Below are positions 9,632 through 20,179 of a DNA stretch of 64,000 nt, in pieces. Source of the stretch: an uncultured Litoreibacter sp. (lineage in GTDB: Bacteria > Pseudomonadota > Alphaproteobacteria > Rhodobacterales > Rhodobacteraceae); contig CANNGL010000004.1 of assembly GCA_947504205.1 (NCBI GenBank), positions 457,526 through 521,525 on the forward strand, in the 5' to 3' direction. The position numbers and the translations under genes were made by a program. The stretch's first letter is position 1. Each line of letters starts with the position of its first letter. Below the pieces are notes generated by a model that was not told the DNA's origin, made no database searches, and saw only the letters and a list, made by a program, of their open reading frames with translations.

Positions 9632-10552
9632 TCAGGGGCGCCTGTTGCCTACCCGATGCACTTCCCACTTTAACTCTATTCCACTGTTTTGGAAAACCTT
9701 TTTCCGGACTTCTTCACCCAAATCTTCGAGGTCTGCCGCCGATGCCGATCCGGTATTGATCAAGAAGTTGGGGTGCTTCTCGCTCATCTGAGCACCTCCC
9801 AGCCGCGCGCCGCGCATTCCGGCGTCGTCGATCACCTTCCACGCTTTCAGATCATGGGCATCACCTGCCTCACCTGTAGAGCTGTATCCGACGGGATTTC
9901 GAAACGTGCTTCCAGCGGTTCTTTCCTTTGTCGGCTGCGTCGCGTCCCGCTTGGCCAGTTGATCTGTCATTTTCGTATGGAGCACTTCACGATCGCCTTC
10001 AGGTGCTCGGAGTGTCGCCTGAACAATCACTGTTCCAGAGGGCAAATCACTTTGACGATATGCAAAGTTCAAATCATTCGCCTTCAGGGTGACAAACTCT
10101 CCTGCCCGCGTAACCGCTTTGGCCTCGACAAATACATCAGAGACATAAGAGCCATAGCAGCCTGCGTTCATCCTGACGGCACCGCCAATCGCGCCGGGAA
10201 TTGTTCTCAGAAATGTCAGATCCAGCCCTGCATCTGCGGATTTTCGTGCCACATGGGCATCAAGCGCGGCCGCGCCGCAGGTGACTTGATTGCCGTTTAT
10301 CTCGATGCCATTGAACCCGCGCCCCATGCGTATCACGACGGCATCCAATCCGCCGTCACGAACGATCAGGTTTGATCCAACGCCCATAGGAAAGACCGGG
10401 ATCGACGCATCGAGCGCGATCAAAAAGCTTTGTAAATCTTCGATATCGGCAGGCAAAAACAACGCCAGAGCGGGGCCCCCGACGCGCAGCCAAGTCAGGT
10501 CCGCCAGTTCGCGGTCCGGTGTCAGAGTGCCGGTTGTATTCGGGAAGTCCAC
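9632..10552 (-). CDS. murB: UDP-N-acetylenolpyruvoylglucosamine reductase MurB
   Basis: FAD enzyme reducing UDP-GlcNAc-enolpyruvate to UDP-MurNAc. The N-terminal TWLRVGGPA and the FAD-binding [13 protein letters not shown] are present. The pattern [15 protein letters not shown] and a Ser in GSTFRNP mark the proton-donor region of type II-like MurB. The GTG at 10552 is chosen because GAGG lies 7 nt upstream and it gives 306 residues. The frame is open to a TTG at 10606, which has no better ribosome site. It follows the two DUF2484 genes and precedes ddl. Confidence 0.94.
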   Translation of the reverse strand: MDFPNTTGTLTPDRELADLTWLRVGGPALALFLPADIEDLQSFLIALDASIPVFPMGVGSNLIVRDGGLDAVVIRMGRGFNGIEINGNQVTCGAAALDAHVARKSADAGLDLTFLRTIPGAIGGAVRMNAGCYGSYVSDVFVEAKAVTRAGEFVTLKANDLNFAYRQSDLPSGTVIVQATLRAPEGDREVLHTKMTDQLAKRDATQPTKERTAGSTFRNPVGYSSTGEAGDAHDLKAWKVIDDAGMRGARLGGAQMSEKHPNFLINTGSASAADLEDLGEEVRKKVFQNSGIELKWEVHRVGNRRP

Positions 10553-10649
10553 GCCATGCCTCGATATCGTTTTGCATGAGATAGGCAAAAACGAGGGGAC
10601 TGCCAAGCAGCCAAGAGCCGCGCAGCGTGCAAATACTCACTTCAGAAGG

Positions 10650-10907
10650 TTATTCCGCGGGACCTACAGTTTTACGCTTCATCCAGCGCCCCAGATACCG
10701 AACAGGCCAACGCAATATCGATACACCCGCGGCCAATGCAACCAGACCGACCCAAGGCCCATTCTCCCAGGTCAGCCACCCCAGTAGTGGGATGCCGATC
10801 GCAATCAGGACGTATGCATTTCGCCAGTGCTTATCCTTTGATGGCAGCATCGCGATGAAATTCGCTGTAATCAGCCACAGGAAGCCGAGGATCAGTGACC
10901 AGCTCAT
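10650..10907 (-). CDS. DUF2484-type small membrane protein (second copy)
   Basis: An 85-residue protein with three predicted hydrophobic segments (SLILGFLWLITANFIAML, AYVLIAIGIPLLGWLTW, WVGLVALAAGVSIL) and a basic tail RYLGRWMKRKTVGPAE. It resembles the DUF2484 family that I associate with Rhodobacteraceae dcw clusters; function unknown. Its start ATG at 10907 overlaps the stop of the preceding gene by 4 bp (ATGA), and the two proteins share the pattern W-aromatic-A-x3-A-M/L-LP, so they look like diverged tandem duplicates. Being locked between murC and murB suggests a role in envelope synthesis, which is inference. Confidence 0.75.
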   Translation of the reverse strand: MSWSLILGFLWLITANFIAMLPSKDKHWRNAYVLIAIGIPLLGWLTWENGPWVGLVALAAGVSILRWPVRYLGRWMKRKTVGPAE

Positions 10908-11158
10908 CGGGGGATCTCCGGATGTTCGCCACGCGCCCGGCGGTAAAAGTAGATCAGCGGATTGCGAAACATCGAAACAAAGCCAATCAAACCAAGCAGT
11001 GCAAGGAAGATTCCGTGCTGGAGACCGATATAGCCAATGAGAAACGGTGCAGCGACGAGCAGCGCAACGCCAGGCACATATTGATAGCGCATTGGCAAAA
11101 GCGCGACGCAAGTGGCCGCAAGCGCCCATAGGGCAGCGAAGATCAGCGAAAGACTCAT
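10904..11158 (-). CDS. DUF2484-type small membrane protein (first copy)
   Basis: An 84-residue protein with an N-terminal span SLIFAALWALAATCVALLP, further spans around residues 25-62 (VPGVALLVAAPFLIGYIG, FLALLGLIGFVSMF) and a cytoplasmic-type basic end (RNPLIYFYRRARGEHPEIPR). The conserved LRNPL/FRNPL-like end and length fit DUF2484, known to me as a Rhodobacteraceae family of unknown function. It starts about 100 bp after murC and is coupled by ATGA to the next copy. Confidence 0.75.
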   Translation of the reverse strand: MSLSLIFAALWALAATCVALLPMRYQYVPGVALLVAAPFLIGYIGLQHGIFLALLGLIGFVSMFRNPLIYFYRRARGEHPEIPR

Positions 11159-11256
11159 ATAGTTTGATACCCAGCACAGGTTACTTTGTTACTCTGCACA
11201 TATCCTTGGTGTTTGAAAAGTCAGGGTTTTCCCACCTTGGCGTTTTTTTTGACCAG

Positions 11257-12672
11257 CTATCGGTCCGCTAGTACTTCGGCCAGACTATAGGCCCATGCAC
11301 TGATTGTGCCGGCCCCGAGACAGACAACAATATCTCCGGGTTTAGCCTGCTCGCGAACCAGCTTGACCAATGCTGCTTCGTCATCAACGGGGCGTGCATG
11401 TCTGTGGCCATGGCGCACCAGTCCAGCGACAAGATCATCGCGCGACGCCCCTTCAATAGGGTCCTCGCCAGCAGCAAAAACTTCGGCGATGCCGACAACA
11501 TCAGCATCGTTGAAACAACTGCAAAAGTCATCAAACAGGTCATGTAGGCGTGTATAGCGATGAGGCTGATGCACCGCGATGACCCGCGCGTTTTCGTTGT
11601 GGGCGACGGCTTGTCTCGCGGCTTTCAAGACTGCAGTAATCTCAACAGGATGATGGCCATAATCATCGATGATCGTAACACCATCAATCTCTGCGACCTT
11701 GGTGAACCGGCGATTGACACCGCCGAAGGACGCCAGAGCGGCTTTGATCTGCTCGCCCGTCATACCTAAATGCCGCGCAACTGCGACTGCGGCCAGGGCA
11801 TTCGACACGTTGTGATCACCGGGCATTGGCAAAGCGCAGTCCTCAATCACGATTTCATCTGCCTGAAGCGCGATGTCAAAATGGGCGACACCGCCCTCGT
11901 ATCGTAAATTGGCAGCGCGCACGTCGGCTTGTGCATTAAATCCAAAAGTTACTACCCTGCGATCAGTGATCTTGCCCACGAGACTTTGCACCTCTGCATG
12001 ATCTGTGCAGCACACAGCCAACCCGTAGAACGGGATGTTGGAAACGAAGTCCAGAAATCCCTGTCGCAGCGCATCAAAGTCGCCCCAGTGCTCCATGTGT
12101 TCGGGATCGATGTTTGTGACAATACCAATGGTGGCGGGCAGCCGATTGAAAGTTCCGTCGCTTTCGTCGGCCTCCACAACCATCCACTCTCCCTGCCCTA
12201 CTCGCGCATTAGAGCCATAGGCGTGAATAATTCCGCCATTGATGACGGTCGGGTCAATGCCGCCGGCGTCAAGAAGTGCTGCCACCATCGTGGTTGTCGT
12301 CGTTTTCCCGTGGGTACCAGCAACGGCAATATTGGATTTGAGCCGCATTAACTCGGCCAACATTTCGGCGCGTCGAACAACAGGAAGCCCTTGCGCACGC
12401 GCCGCATCCAACTCCGGATTGCCCGGCTTAATTGCCGATGAGATGACAACCACATCCGCATTATCAAGATTTTCCGAGCGCTGGCCTTCAAATACGGTGG
12501 CCCCGAGACTTTTGAGACGATCGGTGATCTTCGAGGCTTTCAAATCTGAACCCTGCACGGTGTAGCCGTGATTCAACAGAACCTCCGCGATCCCCGACAT
12601 ACCGATGCCGCCGATACCGACGAAATGTATGGCACCCAATTCGATCGGGAGTTTTGTTGCTGCAGCGTTCAT
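11257..12672 (-). CDS. murC: UDP-N-acetylmuramate--L-alanine ligase MurC
   Basis: Mur ligase adding L-Ala to UDP-MurNAc, 471 residues. The N-terminal [17 protein letters not shown] (UDP-sugar domain), the P-loop [16 protein letters not shown] and the central EADESDGTF are diagnostic of MurC. The C-terminal domain has [10 protein letters not shown] and [12 protein letters not shown]. The ATG overlaps the murG stop by 4 bp. A gap of about 100 bp to the DUF2484 pair follows. Confidence 0.97.
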   Translation of the reverse strand: MNAAATKLPIELGAIHFVGIGGIGMSGIAEVLLNHGYTVQGSDLKASKITDRLKSLGATVFEGQRSENLDNADVVVISSAIKPGNPELDAARAQGLPVVRRAEMLAELMRLKSNIAVAGTHGKTTTTTMVAALLDAGGIDPTVINGGIIHAYGSNARVGQGEWMVVEADESDGTFNRLPATIGIVTNIDPEHMEHWGDFDALRQGFLDFVSNIPFYGLAVCCTDHAEVQSLVGKITDRRVVTFGFNAQADVRAANLRYEGGVAHFDIALQADEIVIEDCALPMPGDHNVSNALAAVAVARHLGMTGEQIKAALASFGGVNRRFTKVAEIDGVTIIDDYGHHPVEITAVLKAARQAVAHNENARVIAVHQPHRYTRLHDLFDDFCSCFNDADVVGIAEVFAAGEDPIEGASRDDLVAGLVRHGHRHARPVDDEAALVKLVREQAKPGDIVVCLGAGTISAWAYSLAEVLADR

Positions 12673-13763
12673 GTTGGTTTCTTTGCAAGAGTTTCGACAA
12701 GCTCTACCAGCCGTTCCGTAGCGTCAGGTTTAGCCGTTGCCAGCGCGGCATGAGCCATTTTGACCGCGGCTTGCGGATTTCCAAGAACCAGAGCGATTTG
12801 CTCCGCCAGTGACTTGGGTTCAAACAAACTTTCTGGGATCATGATCGCCGCACCGCTTTCAACGAGGCCGCGGGCATTTGCCGTCTGCTCATCACGGATC
12901 GCAGCAGCAAGGGGAACCAGAATCGACGGTCTGCCGATAACAGACAAGTCCGCCACGGTCGACGCGCCTGAGCGCGCTATCACCAGCTGTGCTTCTGAAA
13001 AGCGTCGCGGAACATCGTGGAAAAACGGCTCGACCTCAGCGCTGATACCTGCTTGCAGATACACCTCTTTCGCCATCTCGGCATCGTCCTCTCGCGCCTG
13101 ATGAGCGACACGCAGGCGGTCCCTGATCTCCGATGGCAAAGCTGCAACCGCATGAGGTACAACTTCGCTTAATATTCTCGCGCCCTGTGAGCCACCAATT
13201 ACCACAAGGCTGAGAGGGTAATCACCCGGTGGAATGTAAGCGGCTTCGGCGCGTTCAATAATGGCGCGGCGTACTGGGTTGCCAACGTGGACCGCCTGCA
13301 CACCCTCTGGCAACTCTGTCGGCCAGGTTCCGCAGGCGACCACATCAACCCGTTTGGCAAACAGCTCATTGACCCGCCCAAGCACACCGTTTTGCTCGTG
13401 GATCATGCGAGGAAGCCTCATTAGGCGCGCTGCAGCAATCGCCGGGATTGAGGGATATCCTCCGAACCCCACAACGACGGCGGGCCGGTCTTTCAAAAAA
13501 CTGAAGAGCGTGGAAAAAACGCCGCCGCAAATCTTGAATGGGACTGCCATTTTGGCCGCCAGACCACCTCTCGCAAAAGTCGCCGACTTGGCTTGTGTTA
13601 TTTGCACTGTGTGCGGAAATCCTGAAGTATACCTTGCCCCACGCGCGTCCGTTGACAGCCTCACCCGCCATCCTCGCGCCAACATCGCCTCTGCCAACGC
13701 TTGGGCTGGGAACATATGACCGCCGGTTCCGCCAGCGGCGATGACCATGAGCGGACCTGTCAT
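12669..13763 (-). CDS. murG: Lipid II glycosyltransferase MurG
   Basis: Transfers GlcNAc to lipid I at the inner face of the membrane, giving lipid II. It has 364 residues; the glycine-rich N-terminal loop [14 protein letters not shown], the [16 protein letters not shown] segment with the membrane-facing patch, and the donor-site [16 protein letters not shown] and [22 protein letters not shown] are all present. It overlaps ftsW and murC by 4 bp on either side, so the three are probably translated in a coupled way. Confidence 0.97.
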   Translation of the reverse strand: MTGPLMVIAAGGTGGHMFPAQALAEAMLARGWRVRLSTDARGARYTSGFPHTVQITQAKSATFARGGLAAKMAVPFKICGGVFSTLFSFLKDRPAVVVGFGGYPSIPAIAAARLMRLPRMIHEQNGVLGRVNELFAKRVDVVACGTWPTELPEGVQAVHVGNPVRRAIIERAEAAYIPPGDYPLSLVVIGGSQGARILSEVVPHAVAALPSEIRDRLRVAHQAREDDAEMAKEVYLQAGISAEVEPFFHDVPRRFSEAQLVIARSGASTVADLSVIGRPSILVPLAAAIRDEQTANARGLVESGAAIMIPESLFEPKSLAEQIALVLGNPQAAVKMAHAALATAKPDATERLVELVETLAKKPT

Positions 13764-14929
13764 CGGCGCCCTCGGCTAAGCAATATGTCGCGGATTTCTC
13801 CCTGAGGCCTGCTTCGCGTGAAGGCAAGAAGCATTCCAAGCGCAATACCGCCTGCAACCAAAGAGGATCCGCCGTTTGAGACGAAGGGCAGCGTCATTCC
13901 TTTGGCGGGCAGCAGCCGCACAGCAACACCCATATTGATAATCGCCTGCATCGCGAATAACGCCACAAGACCTGTCCCTGCCAGACGGATGAATGGGTCG
14001 CGCTCTTTCATCAGACGATAGAGTGATCGAACCGTGAAAATCGCGAACAGCGCGATGATCGTCAGGACCAATACCAGACCGTATTCTTCGGCAGCAACGG
14101 CAATGATGAAATCAGTATGCGCGTCCGGTAGGGACCATTTCACCTGACCTTCGCCGACCCCCACGCCAAAATAGCCCCCTTCACGGATCGCGTTGGTTGC
14201 GTATCCCAATTGCGTACGCGGATCTATCTCGGCCGACAGGTATCCGTCGATCCGGCGCGCAAAGTGTTCTGAAAAGTTGTAGGCCCCAACGCCTGCCATG
14301 ACGGCGCTCGCCGCCATTATCATGAGCAGGATCAGCGGCGCACCCGCCACAAAATAAACGACACCCCAGCCGAACAGAACAAGGCACGCCTGGCCAAAAT
14401 CCGGCTGCAAGGCCAAGAAACTGACAACAACCATCGTAAGAACGAATGAATAGAGCTTGCCCGGAGGTCCATTGATTTCCTGACTGGCCGAGATCAGCCA
14501 AGCCGACAGAACGATGAACAGTGGTTTGAGAAATTCAGAGGGTTGCACAGAAGCAAACCCAAGCGAATACCAACGCGTCGCGCCTTTACCAAAATCGGTG
14601 CCGAACCAAGGCAAAAGTGCTAGCGCGACGATTGCAGCCAATGCACCGAGCGTGGCTACGCGCCGAATGAAACTGGGAGACATCATCGACACGATCACCA
14701 TTGTCGATAGCGCCATACCACCGAAAATGGCTTGTTTGGTCACATAGTGAAAAGGCGGTAAGCCGTTCTTCTCGGCCAGCGGCGGTGATGCCGCCAAACC
14801 CAACAAAAGCCCGATCGCAAAAAGGGCGAACACACAGGTCATCGACCAACGATCGACTGTCCTCCACCATTTGGGAAGGATCGGCTCGCCCGCACGCGCG
14901 GTCACGGTGCCGTACACCATCTCGGTCAT
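13760..14929 (-). CDS. ftsW: Septal peptidoglycan glycosyltransferase FtsW
   Basis: SEDS-family polytopic membrane enzyme that polymerises septal peptidoglycan with FtsI. It has 389 residues and about ten hydrophobic spans. The SEDS features [20 protein letters not shown], the large periplasmic loop with [16 protein letters not shown], and the final [17 protein letters not shown] are intact. A ribosome site AAGG lies about 8 nt before the ATG at 14929. The divergent DUF6151-like gene upstream breaks the operon here, so ftsW-murG-murC probably needs a promoter in the 120-bp gap. Confidence 0.96.
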   Translation of the reverse strand: MTEMVYGTVTARAGEPILPKWWRTVDRWSMTCVFALFAIGLLLGLAASPPLAEKNGLPPFHYVTKQAIFGGMALSTMVIVSMMSPSFIRRVATLGALAAIVALALLPWFGTDFGKGATRWYSLGFASVQPSEFLKPLFIVLSAWLISASQEINGPPGKLYSFVLTMVVVSFLALQPDFGQACLVLFGWGVVYFVAGAPLILLMIMAASAVMAGVGAYNFSEHFARRIDGYLSAEIDPRTQLGYATNAIREGGYFGVGVGEGQVKWSLPDAHTDFIIAVAAEEYGLVLVLTIIALFAIFTVRSLYRLMKERDPFIRLAGTGLVALFAMQAIINMGVAVRLLPAKGMTLPFVSNGGSSLVAGGIALGMLLAFTRSRPQGEIRDILLSRGRR

Positions 14930-14983
14930 GAAAATACCGCCTTAACTGCCTCGATGTCCGGGTTGTCCCGGATCTATCTGTTT

Positions 14984-15012
14984 AGTGTAGCGATTAATCC
15001 CGTTGGGGTCTA
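14984..15012 (-). promoter_or_regulatory. Candidate ftsW promoter
   Basis: Minus-strand TAGACC, 17-nt spacer, TACACT (4/6 matches to each consensus box) about 55 bp upstream of ftsW. Between it and the start is a TCCGGG/CCCGGA hairpin (14957-14972). A promoter is expected here because the opposite-strand gene interrupts the dcw operon. Confidence 0.3.
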
Positions 15013-15049
15013 GAATTAAGCGTAAACGAGCACAAAAGGCGGACAAAAA

Positions 15050-15634
15050 ATGGCCAGTCCCTGCACACTTTCCTGCCAATGCGGCAAACTCAGCGCCGAA
15101 ATCTCACCGGTTGGTACAGAAAAAGGAAATCACCTGATCTGCTACTGCAGTGATTGCCGAGCTTATGCCAAGCATCTCGCGCAAGAAGGCAGATTGCTCG
15201 ATGAAGCGGGTGGCACACAAATCTATCAAGTCATGGCAAACCAAATCAAGAACCTGAAAGGGGCAGAGCAATTGGCCTTCATTCAGCTTACCGAGGACGG
15301 TGTTTATCGGTGGTATGCAAAATGCTGCAACACGCCCGTTGCCAACACTCTGGCCACGCCACAGTTTCCGCTAGCGGGTATTCCGGTTGCAAATCTGAGC
15401 GATGTCGACGCGCTCGGACCAGTCATCGCCCATGTCGGAACAGAGGAAGCCCTCAAACCTGTCGAAGACTTTGGCGGTCCGCGCGTGATGAAGCGGACCC
15501 TGAAGAAAGTGGCTATTCAGAAAGCCGCAGGTTTGTGGAAGAAAACACCGTTCTTTGATCCAAAATCCAGTCAACCTGTGACAGCCAAGACAGAACTTGA
15601 TGCCGAGACCATTGCGGCTGCATACGCTGACTAA
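15050..15634 (+). CDS. DUF6151/GFA-like zinc-binding protein, opposite strand inside the dcw cluster
   Basis: A 194-residue protein with cysteine motifs of the GFA (glutathione-dependent formaldehyde-activating) fold: CQCGKLS near residue 10, [13 protein letters not shown] near 31-43 and [10 protein letters not shown] near 91. This arrangement of a mixed zinc site fits the DUF6151 family as I recall it; the enzymatic role is unknown. It is the only plus-strand gene between 732 and 27302, diverges from ftsW and converges on murD with a 4-bp overlap of the stops. GGCGGA lies about 5 nt before the ATG. No wall-related motif is seen, so it may simply be an inserted neighbour. Confidence 0.8.
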   Translation: MASPCTLSCQCGKLSAEISPVGTEKGNHLICYCSDCRAYAKHLAQEGRLLDEAGGTQIYQVMANQIKNLKGAEQLAFIQLTEDGVYRWYAKCCNTPVANTLATPQFPLAGIPVANLSDVDALGPVIAHVGTEEALKPVEDFGGPRVMKRTLKKVAIQKAAGLWKKTPFFDPKSSQPVTAKTELDAETIAAAYAD

Positions 15635-17028
15635 AGGTGCTTTGCTACTTCTTTGATGAAGTCTTCGCCCCGTTTTTCGAAGCTGTCATACTGATCAAAG
15701 CTGGCGGCGGCCGGGGCAAGTAGGATGGTATCGCCTGCTTCAGCTTCCGCAACAGCCTGTTCCACAGCTTTGGCCATCGTGCCACACACCGCGTTGGGCA
15801 CGTCGCCGAGCTGCAAAGCAAACCCTTGGGCTTCACGCCCAATAACATAGGCTTTCGTCACGGAGTCCAGATGTGGCTTCAGACCTTCTAGACCACCCTC
15901 TTTCTCTAGACCGCCACAAATCCACCGAACTGATTTGAATGCTTGAAGAGCCTTTGCCGCGCTATCGACATTTGTCGCTTTGCTGTCGTTAACAAAGGCG
16001 ACGCCATTCAGTTCGCCAACCCGTTGAGAGCGATGCGGCAGCCCGGCAAATGAAGTGAATGCGGCTTCGATGACACGTGGCGCCAAGCCCACGGATCGGC
16101 AAGCAGCGTAGGCCGCACAGGCATTTTGGTGATTATGTGCTCCGGGCAACCCTCTGATACCGCGCAAGTCGATTGATGCGATTTGTTTTCCCTTGCGCCA
16201 TTCGCTGAGAAAACCCTTTTTCGCAAAAACACTCCAACCCGCTCCGCTCAGCTTTTGTCCTGATGACACGCGAATGACCCGGTCATCTCCGTTCCCCACA
16301 GACAGTTGCCCCGCCAGATATCTGCCTTCTGCCTCATCTACGCCGATCACAGCCCGATCCGGCCCGCCCTCGGCGAAAAGTCGGCGTTTGGCCGCAAAGT
16401 ACCCACCAAGACCACCATGGCGGTCTAAATGGTCCGGCGTCAGATTGGTAAAGACGGCCACATCAGGCGTGAGCGCCCGCGCCAGTTCGGTTTGGTAAGA
16501 ACTGAGTTCTAGAACCACAACCTCCCCATCCACAGCAGGATCAAGATCAAGCGCACCGCGTCCTATATTCCCGGCCAACTGGGTTGGGCGATTCACATGA
16601 TCCAGCACATGGTGGATCAGCGCGCACGTGGTCGACTTCCCATTCGAGCCAGTCACCGCAATTATCTTGGGCAATTGATCGAACTTTTCCCAGTCTTTCG
16701 TCGCGTAGGACCTAAAAAACAGGGAGACATCATTATCGATCGTAACGCCAGCAGCCTGCGCAGCAGAAACTACGCGGTTTGGCTCAGGGTAGAGATGTGG
16801 AATGCCGGGCGAAACGATCAAACAGGCAATGCCCTCAAAGGCTTCCTGCTTCGTCAAATCGCGCAATTCGAACCCTTCCGAAACAGCTTTATTCCGAGCT
16901 TCTTCATTGTCATCCCAAACCATTGGGATTGCGCCACCCTCCCGCAATGCCCGTGAGGCCGATAAGCCGGATCGACCCAGTCCAAGAACGGCCACGGTCA
17001 TTCCCTTATAGCCTTGCGCAGCGATCAC
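15631..17028 (-). CDS. murD: UDP-N-acetylmuramoylalanine--D-glutamate ligase MurD
   Basis: Mur ligase adding D-Glu, 465 residues from the GTG at 17028. That start forms a GTGA overlap with the stop of the SDR gene and has GGAG 8 nt upstream. The frame is open to 17097, but the extra residues lie inside the SDR gene and are unlike MurD. Motifs: [11 protein letters not shown] (N-terminal domain), [17 protein letters not shown] (P-loop), [11 protein letters not shown], and [17 protein letters not shown] in the C-terminal domain. No mobile-element sign is seen between it and the SDR gene. Confidence 0.95.
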   Translation of the reverse strand: MIAAQGYKGMTVAVLGLGRSGLSASRALREGGAIPMVWDDNEEARNKAVSEGFELRDLTKQEAFEGIACLIVSPGIPHLYPEPNRVVSAAQAAGVTIDNDVSLFFRSYATKDWEKFDQLPKIIAVTGSNGKSTTCALIHHVLDHVNRPTQLAGNIGRGALDLDPAVDGEVVVLELSSYQTELARALTPDVAVFTNLTPDHLDRHGGLGGYFAAKRRLFAEGGPDRAVIGVDEAEGRYLAGQLSVGNGDDRVIRVSSGQKLSGAGWSVFAKKGFLSEWRKGKQIASIDLRGIRGLPGAHNHQNACAAYAACRSVGLAPRVIEAAFTSFAGLPHRSQRVGELNGVAFVNDSKATNVDSAAKALQAFKSVRWICGGLEKEGGLEGLKPHLDSVTKAYVIGREAQGFALQLGDVPNAVCGTMAKAVEQAVAEAEAGDTILLAPAAASFDQYDSFEKRGEDFIKEVAKHL

Positions 17029-17681
17029 CAGTCGATCTCCGTTCGATCCCGAAAGAAGCCACCAGTCGGCCCGCCTTCGGGCAAAGTTGCAAGCCAAATC
17101 GCCGTGTCCGCTCCGTCTTCCGGGCTACGCGGTGCTTGATTTCCACCCATCCGTGTGGCGACCCAACCGGGGCACATTGCATTGCATTTGATGTAGTCTG
17201 GCATCTCTTGCGATGCCCGTAGCGTCAGCGCATTGAGGGCGGCCTTGGCCACGGCATAGGCGCCGCCCCCGCCAAATCCCTCTGAGAAACTCCCCCAACC
17301 CGATGAGACATTTACAATCCGACCATAGCGTTTGGTGATCATTCCAGGCTTGGCTGCGCGCATCAGTTCAAACGGCCCGCGCACCATTATCTGCATTGAT
17401 CGTGCGAAATTCTCGTTGGCCTCCAGGAAGCTGACATCCTCTAAAATGCCTGCGTTGTTCACCAAAACATCGATTTCCCCAACCCAAGCGAAGCTTTCAG
17501 TGATGGAGACCGGATCGGCAAGATCAAGGCGCTTCATTTCCACGCCAAGTTCGGAAGCCGCAGCAGCCCCAAGATCGGGATCACGAACACCGATAATGAC
17601 GCGAAGCCCTGCATCACGCAGCCCCGCAGCGATAGCCTTCCCGATCCCTCGATTTCCGCCAGTGACCAGTGCTGTTTTCAT
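17025..17681 (-). CDS. SDR-family oxidoreductase embedded between mraY and murD
   Basis: A classical short-chain dehydrogenase of 218 residues. The cofactor loop [12 protein letters not shown] is near residue 7, NNAG near 79, and the catalytic set is visible in VNVSSGWGS and YAVAK (Ser, Tyr, Lys). The C-terminal [16 protein letters not shown] resembles carbonyl-reductase-like SDRs. The substrate cannot be predicted. Its ATG overlaps the mraY stop (ATGA) and its stop overlaps the murD GTG start (GTGA), so it is translationally linked to two essential wall genes. The family is not part of the standard dcw set. Confidence 0.9.
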   Translation of the reverse strand: MKTALVTGGNRGIGKAIAAGLRDAGLRVIIGVRDPDLGAAAASELGVEMKRLDLADPVSITESFAWVGEIDVLVNNAGILEDVSFLEANENFARSMQIMVRGPFELMRAAKPGMITKRYGRIVNVSSGWGSFSEGFGGGGAYAVAKAALNALTLRASQEMPDYIKCNAMCPGWVATRMGGNQAPRSPEDGADTAIWLATLPEGGPTGGFFRDRTEIDW

Positions 17682-18763
17682 CTTATCTTGAGGGTAGCCA
17701 GACCGATCATCGCCAGGATCAAAGAAATTATCCAGAACCTGATCACGATCTGAGGCTCTGCCCAGCCTTTCTTTTCGAAATGATGGTGAATGGGTGCCAT
17801 CAGGAACACGCGCTTTCCAGTGCGTTTGAAGTAGAGCACTTGAATAATCACGGACAGCGTTTCAACCACGAACAGCCCACCTATGATGCCTAGAACCAGC
17901 TCATGTTTCGTCATCACGGCGATTGCACCCAATGCTCCGCCGAGCGCGAGTGAGCCAGTGTCGCCCATGAAAACGGCCGCAGGTGGTGCATTATACCAAA
18001 GGAAACCCAAGCCCCCACCAATCAGTGCGGAACAGAATATCAGAAGCTCCCCAGTGCCCGGCACATAGTGCACGTCGAGGTATTCGGTAAAGTCGACCCG
18101 ACCAACTGCATAAGCGATTATGCCCAATGCGGCAGCGGCGATCATGACAGGCATGATGGCCAGCCCATCAAGACCATCGGTCAAATTCACCGAATTGGCC
18201 GCCCCGACGATAACGAACATGGCAAAGGGAATGAATATGATACCGAGATTGACCAGCACATCCTTGAAGACCGGAAGGGCAAGCTGATTGGTCAGATCAT
18301 CTGGATGAAGCAATGTGGCGGCATATCCAGCACAGGCCGCTATCAGGAAGCCGATCAACAAACGTATTTTTCCAGAAAGGCCTGCATGTGAATTCTTGGT
18401 GACTTTCGCGTAGTCATCCACAAAACCAACCAAGCCAAAGCTTACCGTCACAAGCAAAACGGTCCAGACAAAGCCGTTGTCGAGCCGCGCCCAAAGCAGG
18501 GTTGAAACGGTCAGCGCCCCCAATATCAACACGCCACCCATGGTGGGTGTGCCTTGCTTGGTGAGAAGATGACCCTCTGGGCCGTCATCGCGAATGGGCT
18601 GGCCGTTTGACTGCTTTCGCTTCAGCAAGTTGATCAATGGCACTCCGAACATGAATCCAAAAATCAACGCCGTGAAAAAAGCCCCGCCAGCGCGGAACGT
18701 GATGTAACGAAACAGGTTGAAGAAATCGCCACCGTCCGAGAACGCGGTAAGCCAATACAACAT
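17678..18763 (-). CDS. mraY: Phospho-MurNAc-pentapeptide transferase MraY
   Basis: Polytopic membrane enzyme that makes lipid I from UDP-MurNAc-pentapeptide and undecaprenyl phosphate, 361 residues (E. coli 360). About ten spans are visible. The catalytic motifs [37 protein letters not shown] and the final [13 protein letters not shown] are intact. It abuts murF with no gap and overlaps the SDR gene by 4 bp. Confidence 0.98.
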   Translation of the reverse strand: MLYWLTAFSDGGDFFNLFRYITFRAGGAFFTALIFGFMFGVPLINLLKRKQSNGQPIRDDGPEGHLLTKQGTPTMGGVLILGALTVSTLLWARLDNGFVWTVLLVTVSFGLVGFVDDYAKVTKNSHAGLSGKIRLLIGFLIAACAGYAATLLHPDDLTNQLALPVFKDVLVNLGIIFIPFAMFVIVGAANSVNLTDGLDGLAIMPVMIAAAALGIIAYAVGRVDFTEYLDVHYVPGTGELLIFCSALIGGGLGFLWYNAPPAAVFMGDTGSLALGGALGAIAVMTKHELVLGIIGGLFVVETLSVIIQVLYFKRTGKRVFLMAPIHHHFEKKGWAEPQIVIRFWIISLILAMIGLATLKIR

Positions 18764-20179
18764 CTAGTGGTGTCCCTCAGTTTTTTCGTCTATCGCTTGG
18801 CCCAATTTCGTTATGGCGTCAACGATCTGCGCCATTTTCATGCTCAGGGAGCCTTTGACCATCACGACATCTCCTGCATGAACAAGATGGCGCGCGTCCG
18901 CTGCCAGTTCTGCTGACGTCTGTGCCCACCGGCCTTGTTTCTCAGCAGGCAACGCGTCGTGGAGATGCTTCATCAAAGGTCCGACAGTATGCACACAATC
19001 TATTGCTTCAATAGCTGGATGCATCGCTAAAGAGGCATGGAGATCGCCCTCGGTCGGGCCTAACTCTTTCATGTCACCCAAAATGGCCACCCGCGACCCA
19101 CGCTCCTTTGGGGGAGTGGCCGCGCCCAACACATCCAAGGATGCCGCGACCGAGGCCGGGTTTGCGTTATAAGCATCATCGAACAGGTCAATGCCCGCCT
19201 CGCGATCCACGATGTCACACAGAATGAACTTGCGCCGGCCACGTCCTTCGGGTGGCTGCCACTGGCTCAACGCTGATGCTGCCAGCCCCAGATCGCCCCC
19301 CGCCGCGTGAATCGCAGCCAGGGCCGCCAGACCGTTCATCGCAAAGTGCCGTCCCGGCGCGCCTAACTTAAAGAGGATCGCGGTGCCTTGATGCTCGGCG
19401 CGGCAAACAGTGGTGTCGGCAGTAGGCGTCGCCTCCGTCAGCGTCCAGTCAGCCTGTCCACTGCCAAAGGTTTCAAACTTTGGAGTGGCCTTTTGCAATA
19501 CCTCCGCAGTCTCAATATCGGCATTTAGAATAGCGATGCCATCCGGTCGCAAACCCTCGCAAATCGAGGCTTTCTCCTCAGCGATCTGGGCAACCGAGGC
19601 GAACGCCTCCAGATGCGCCGGGGCAACTGTCGTAATGACGGCAACATCGAGATCAGCCATCTTTGCCAGCGGGGCTATCTCACCGGGTTGATTCATGCCG
19701 ATCTCGATGATCGCAAAATCTGTCTCAGCGGGCATCCGTGCCAAGGTCAGAGGCACGCCCCAGTGGTTGTTGTAGCTTTTTTCAGCGGCATGGACGACGC
19801 CCTGCCCTGCCAAAGCTGCGCGCAACATTTCTTTGGTCGAGGTTTTTCCAACAGAACCCGTTACGCCAATTACTTTCGCCTGTGTCCGGCTGCGCGCTGC
19901 CCGTCCCAAAGCTTCCAGCGCTTCCAGTACATTGTCGACCACCAACAGCGGCGCGTCCTTTGATACACCTTCGGGAATGTGAGAGACCATTGCTGCGGCA
20001 GCGCCTCGTGATAACGCCTGCCCCACAAAGTCATGGCCATCGCGCACATCTTTCAGCGCGACAAACAAATCGCCCGGCTCAAGGGTTCTGGTATCAATCG
20101 AAACGCCCGAAACTTCCCATTTCTCGACGACGTGGCCACCCGTCGCATCTGCTGCTGCCTTCGACGTCCACAAAGTCAT
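18764..20179 (-). CDS. murF: UDP-MurNAc-tripeptide--D-Ala-D-Ala ligase MurF
   Basis: Adds the D-Ala-D-Ala dipeptide made by Ddl, 471 residues. P-loop VIGVTGSVGKTSTKEMLRAAL, EIGMNQPGEIAPLAKMADLDV and FDDAYNANPASVAASLDVL are MurF signatures; the N-terminal SIDTRTLEPGDLFVAL is the UDP-sugar domain shared with MurE. It starts within the murE stop (ATGA overlap). Confidence 0.97.
   Translation of the reverse strand: MTLWTSKAAADATGGHVVEKWEVSGVSIDTRTLEPGDLFVALKDVRDGHDFVGQALSRGAAAAMVSHIPEGVSKDAPLLVVDNVLEALEALGRAARSRTQAKVIGVTGSVGKTSTKEMLRAALAGQGVVHAAEKSYNNHWGVPLTLARMPAETDFAIIEIGMNQPGEIAPLAKMADLDVAVITTVAPAHLEAFASVAQIAEEKASICEGLRPDGIAILNADIETAEVLQKATPKFETFGSGQADWTLTEATPTADTTVCRAEHQGTAILFKLGAPGRHFAMNGLAALAAIHAAGGDLGLAASALSQWQPPEGRGRRKFILCDIVDREAGIDLFDDAYNANPASVAASLDVLGAATPPKERGSRVAILGDMKELGPTEGDLHASLAMHPAIEAIDCVHTVGPLMKHLHDALPAEKQGRWAQTSAELAADARHLVHAGDVVMVKGSLSMKMAQIVDAITKLGQAIDEKTEGHH

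Noticed and set aside
10553..10606. TTG-started N-terminal extension of murB
   Set aside because: The GTG at 10552 has a better ribosome site and gives the usual MurB N-terminus and length.
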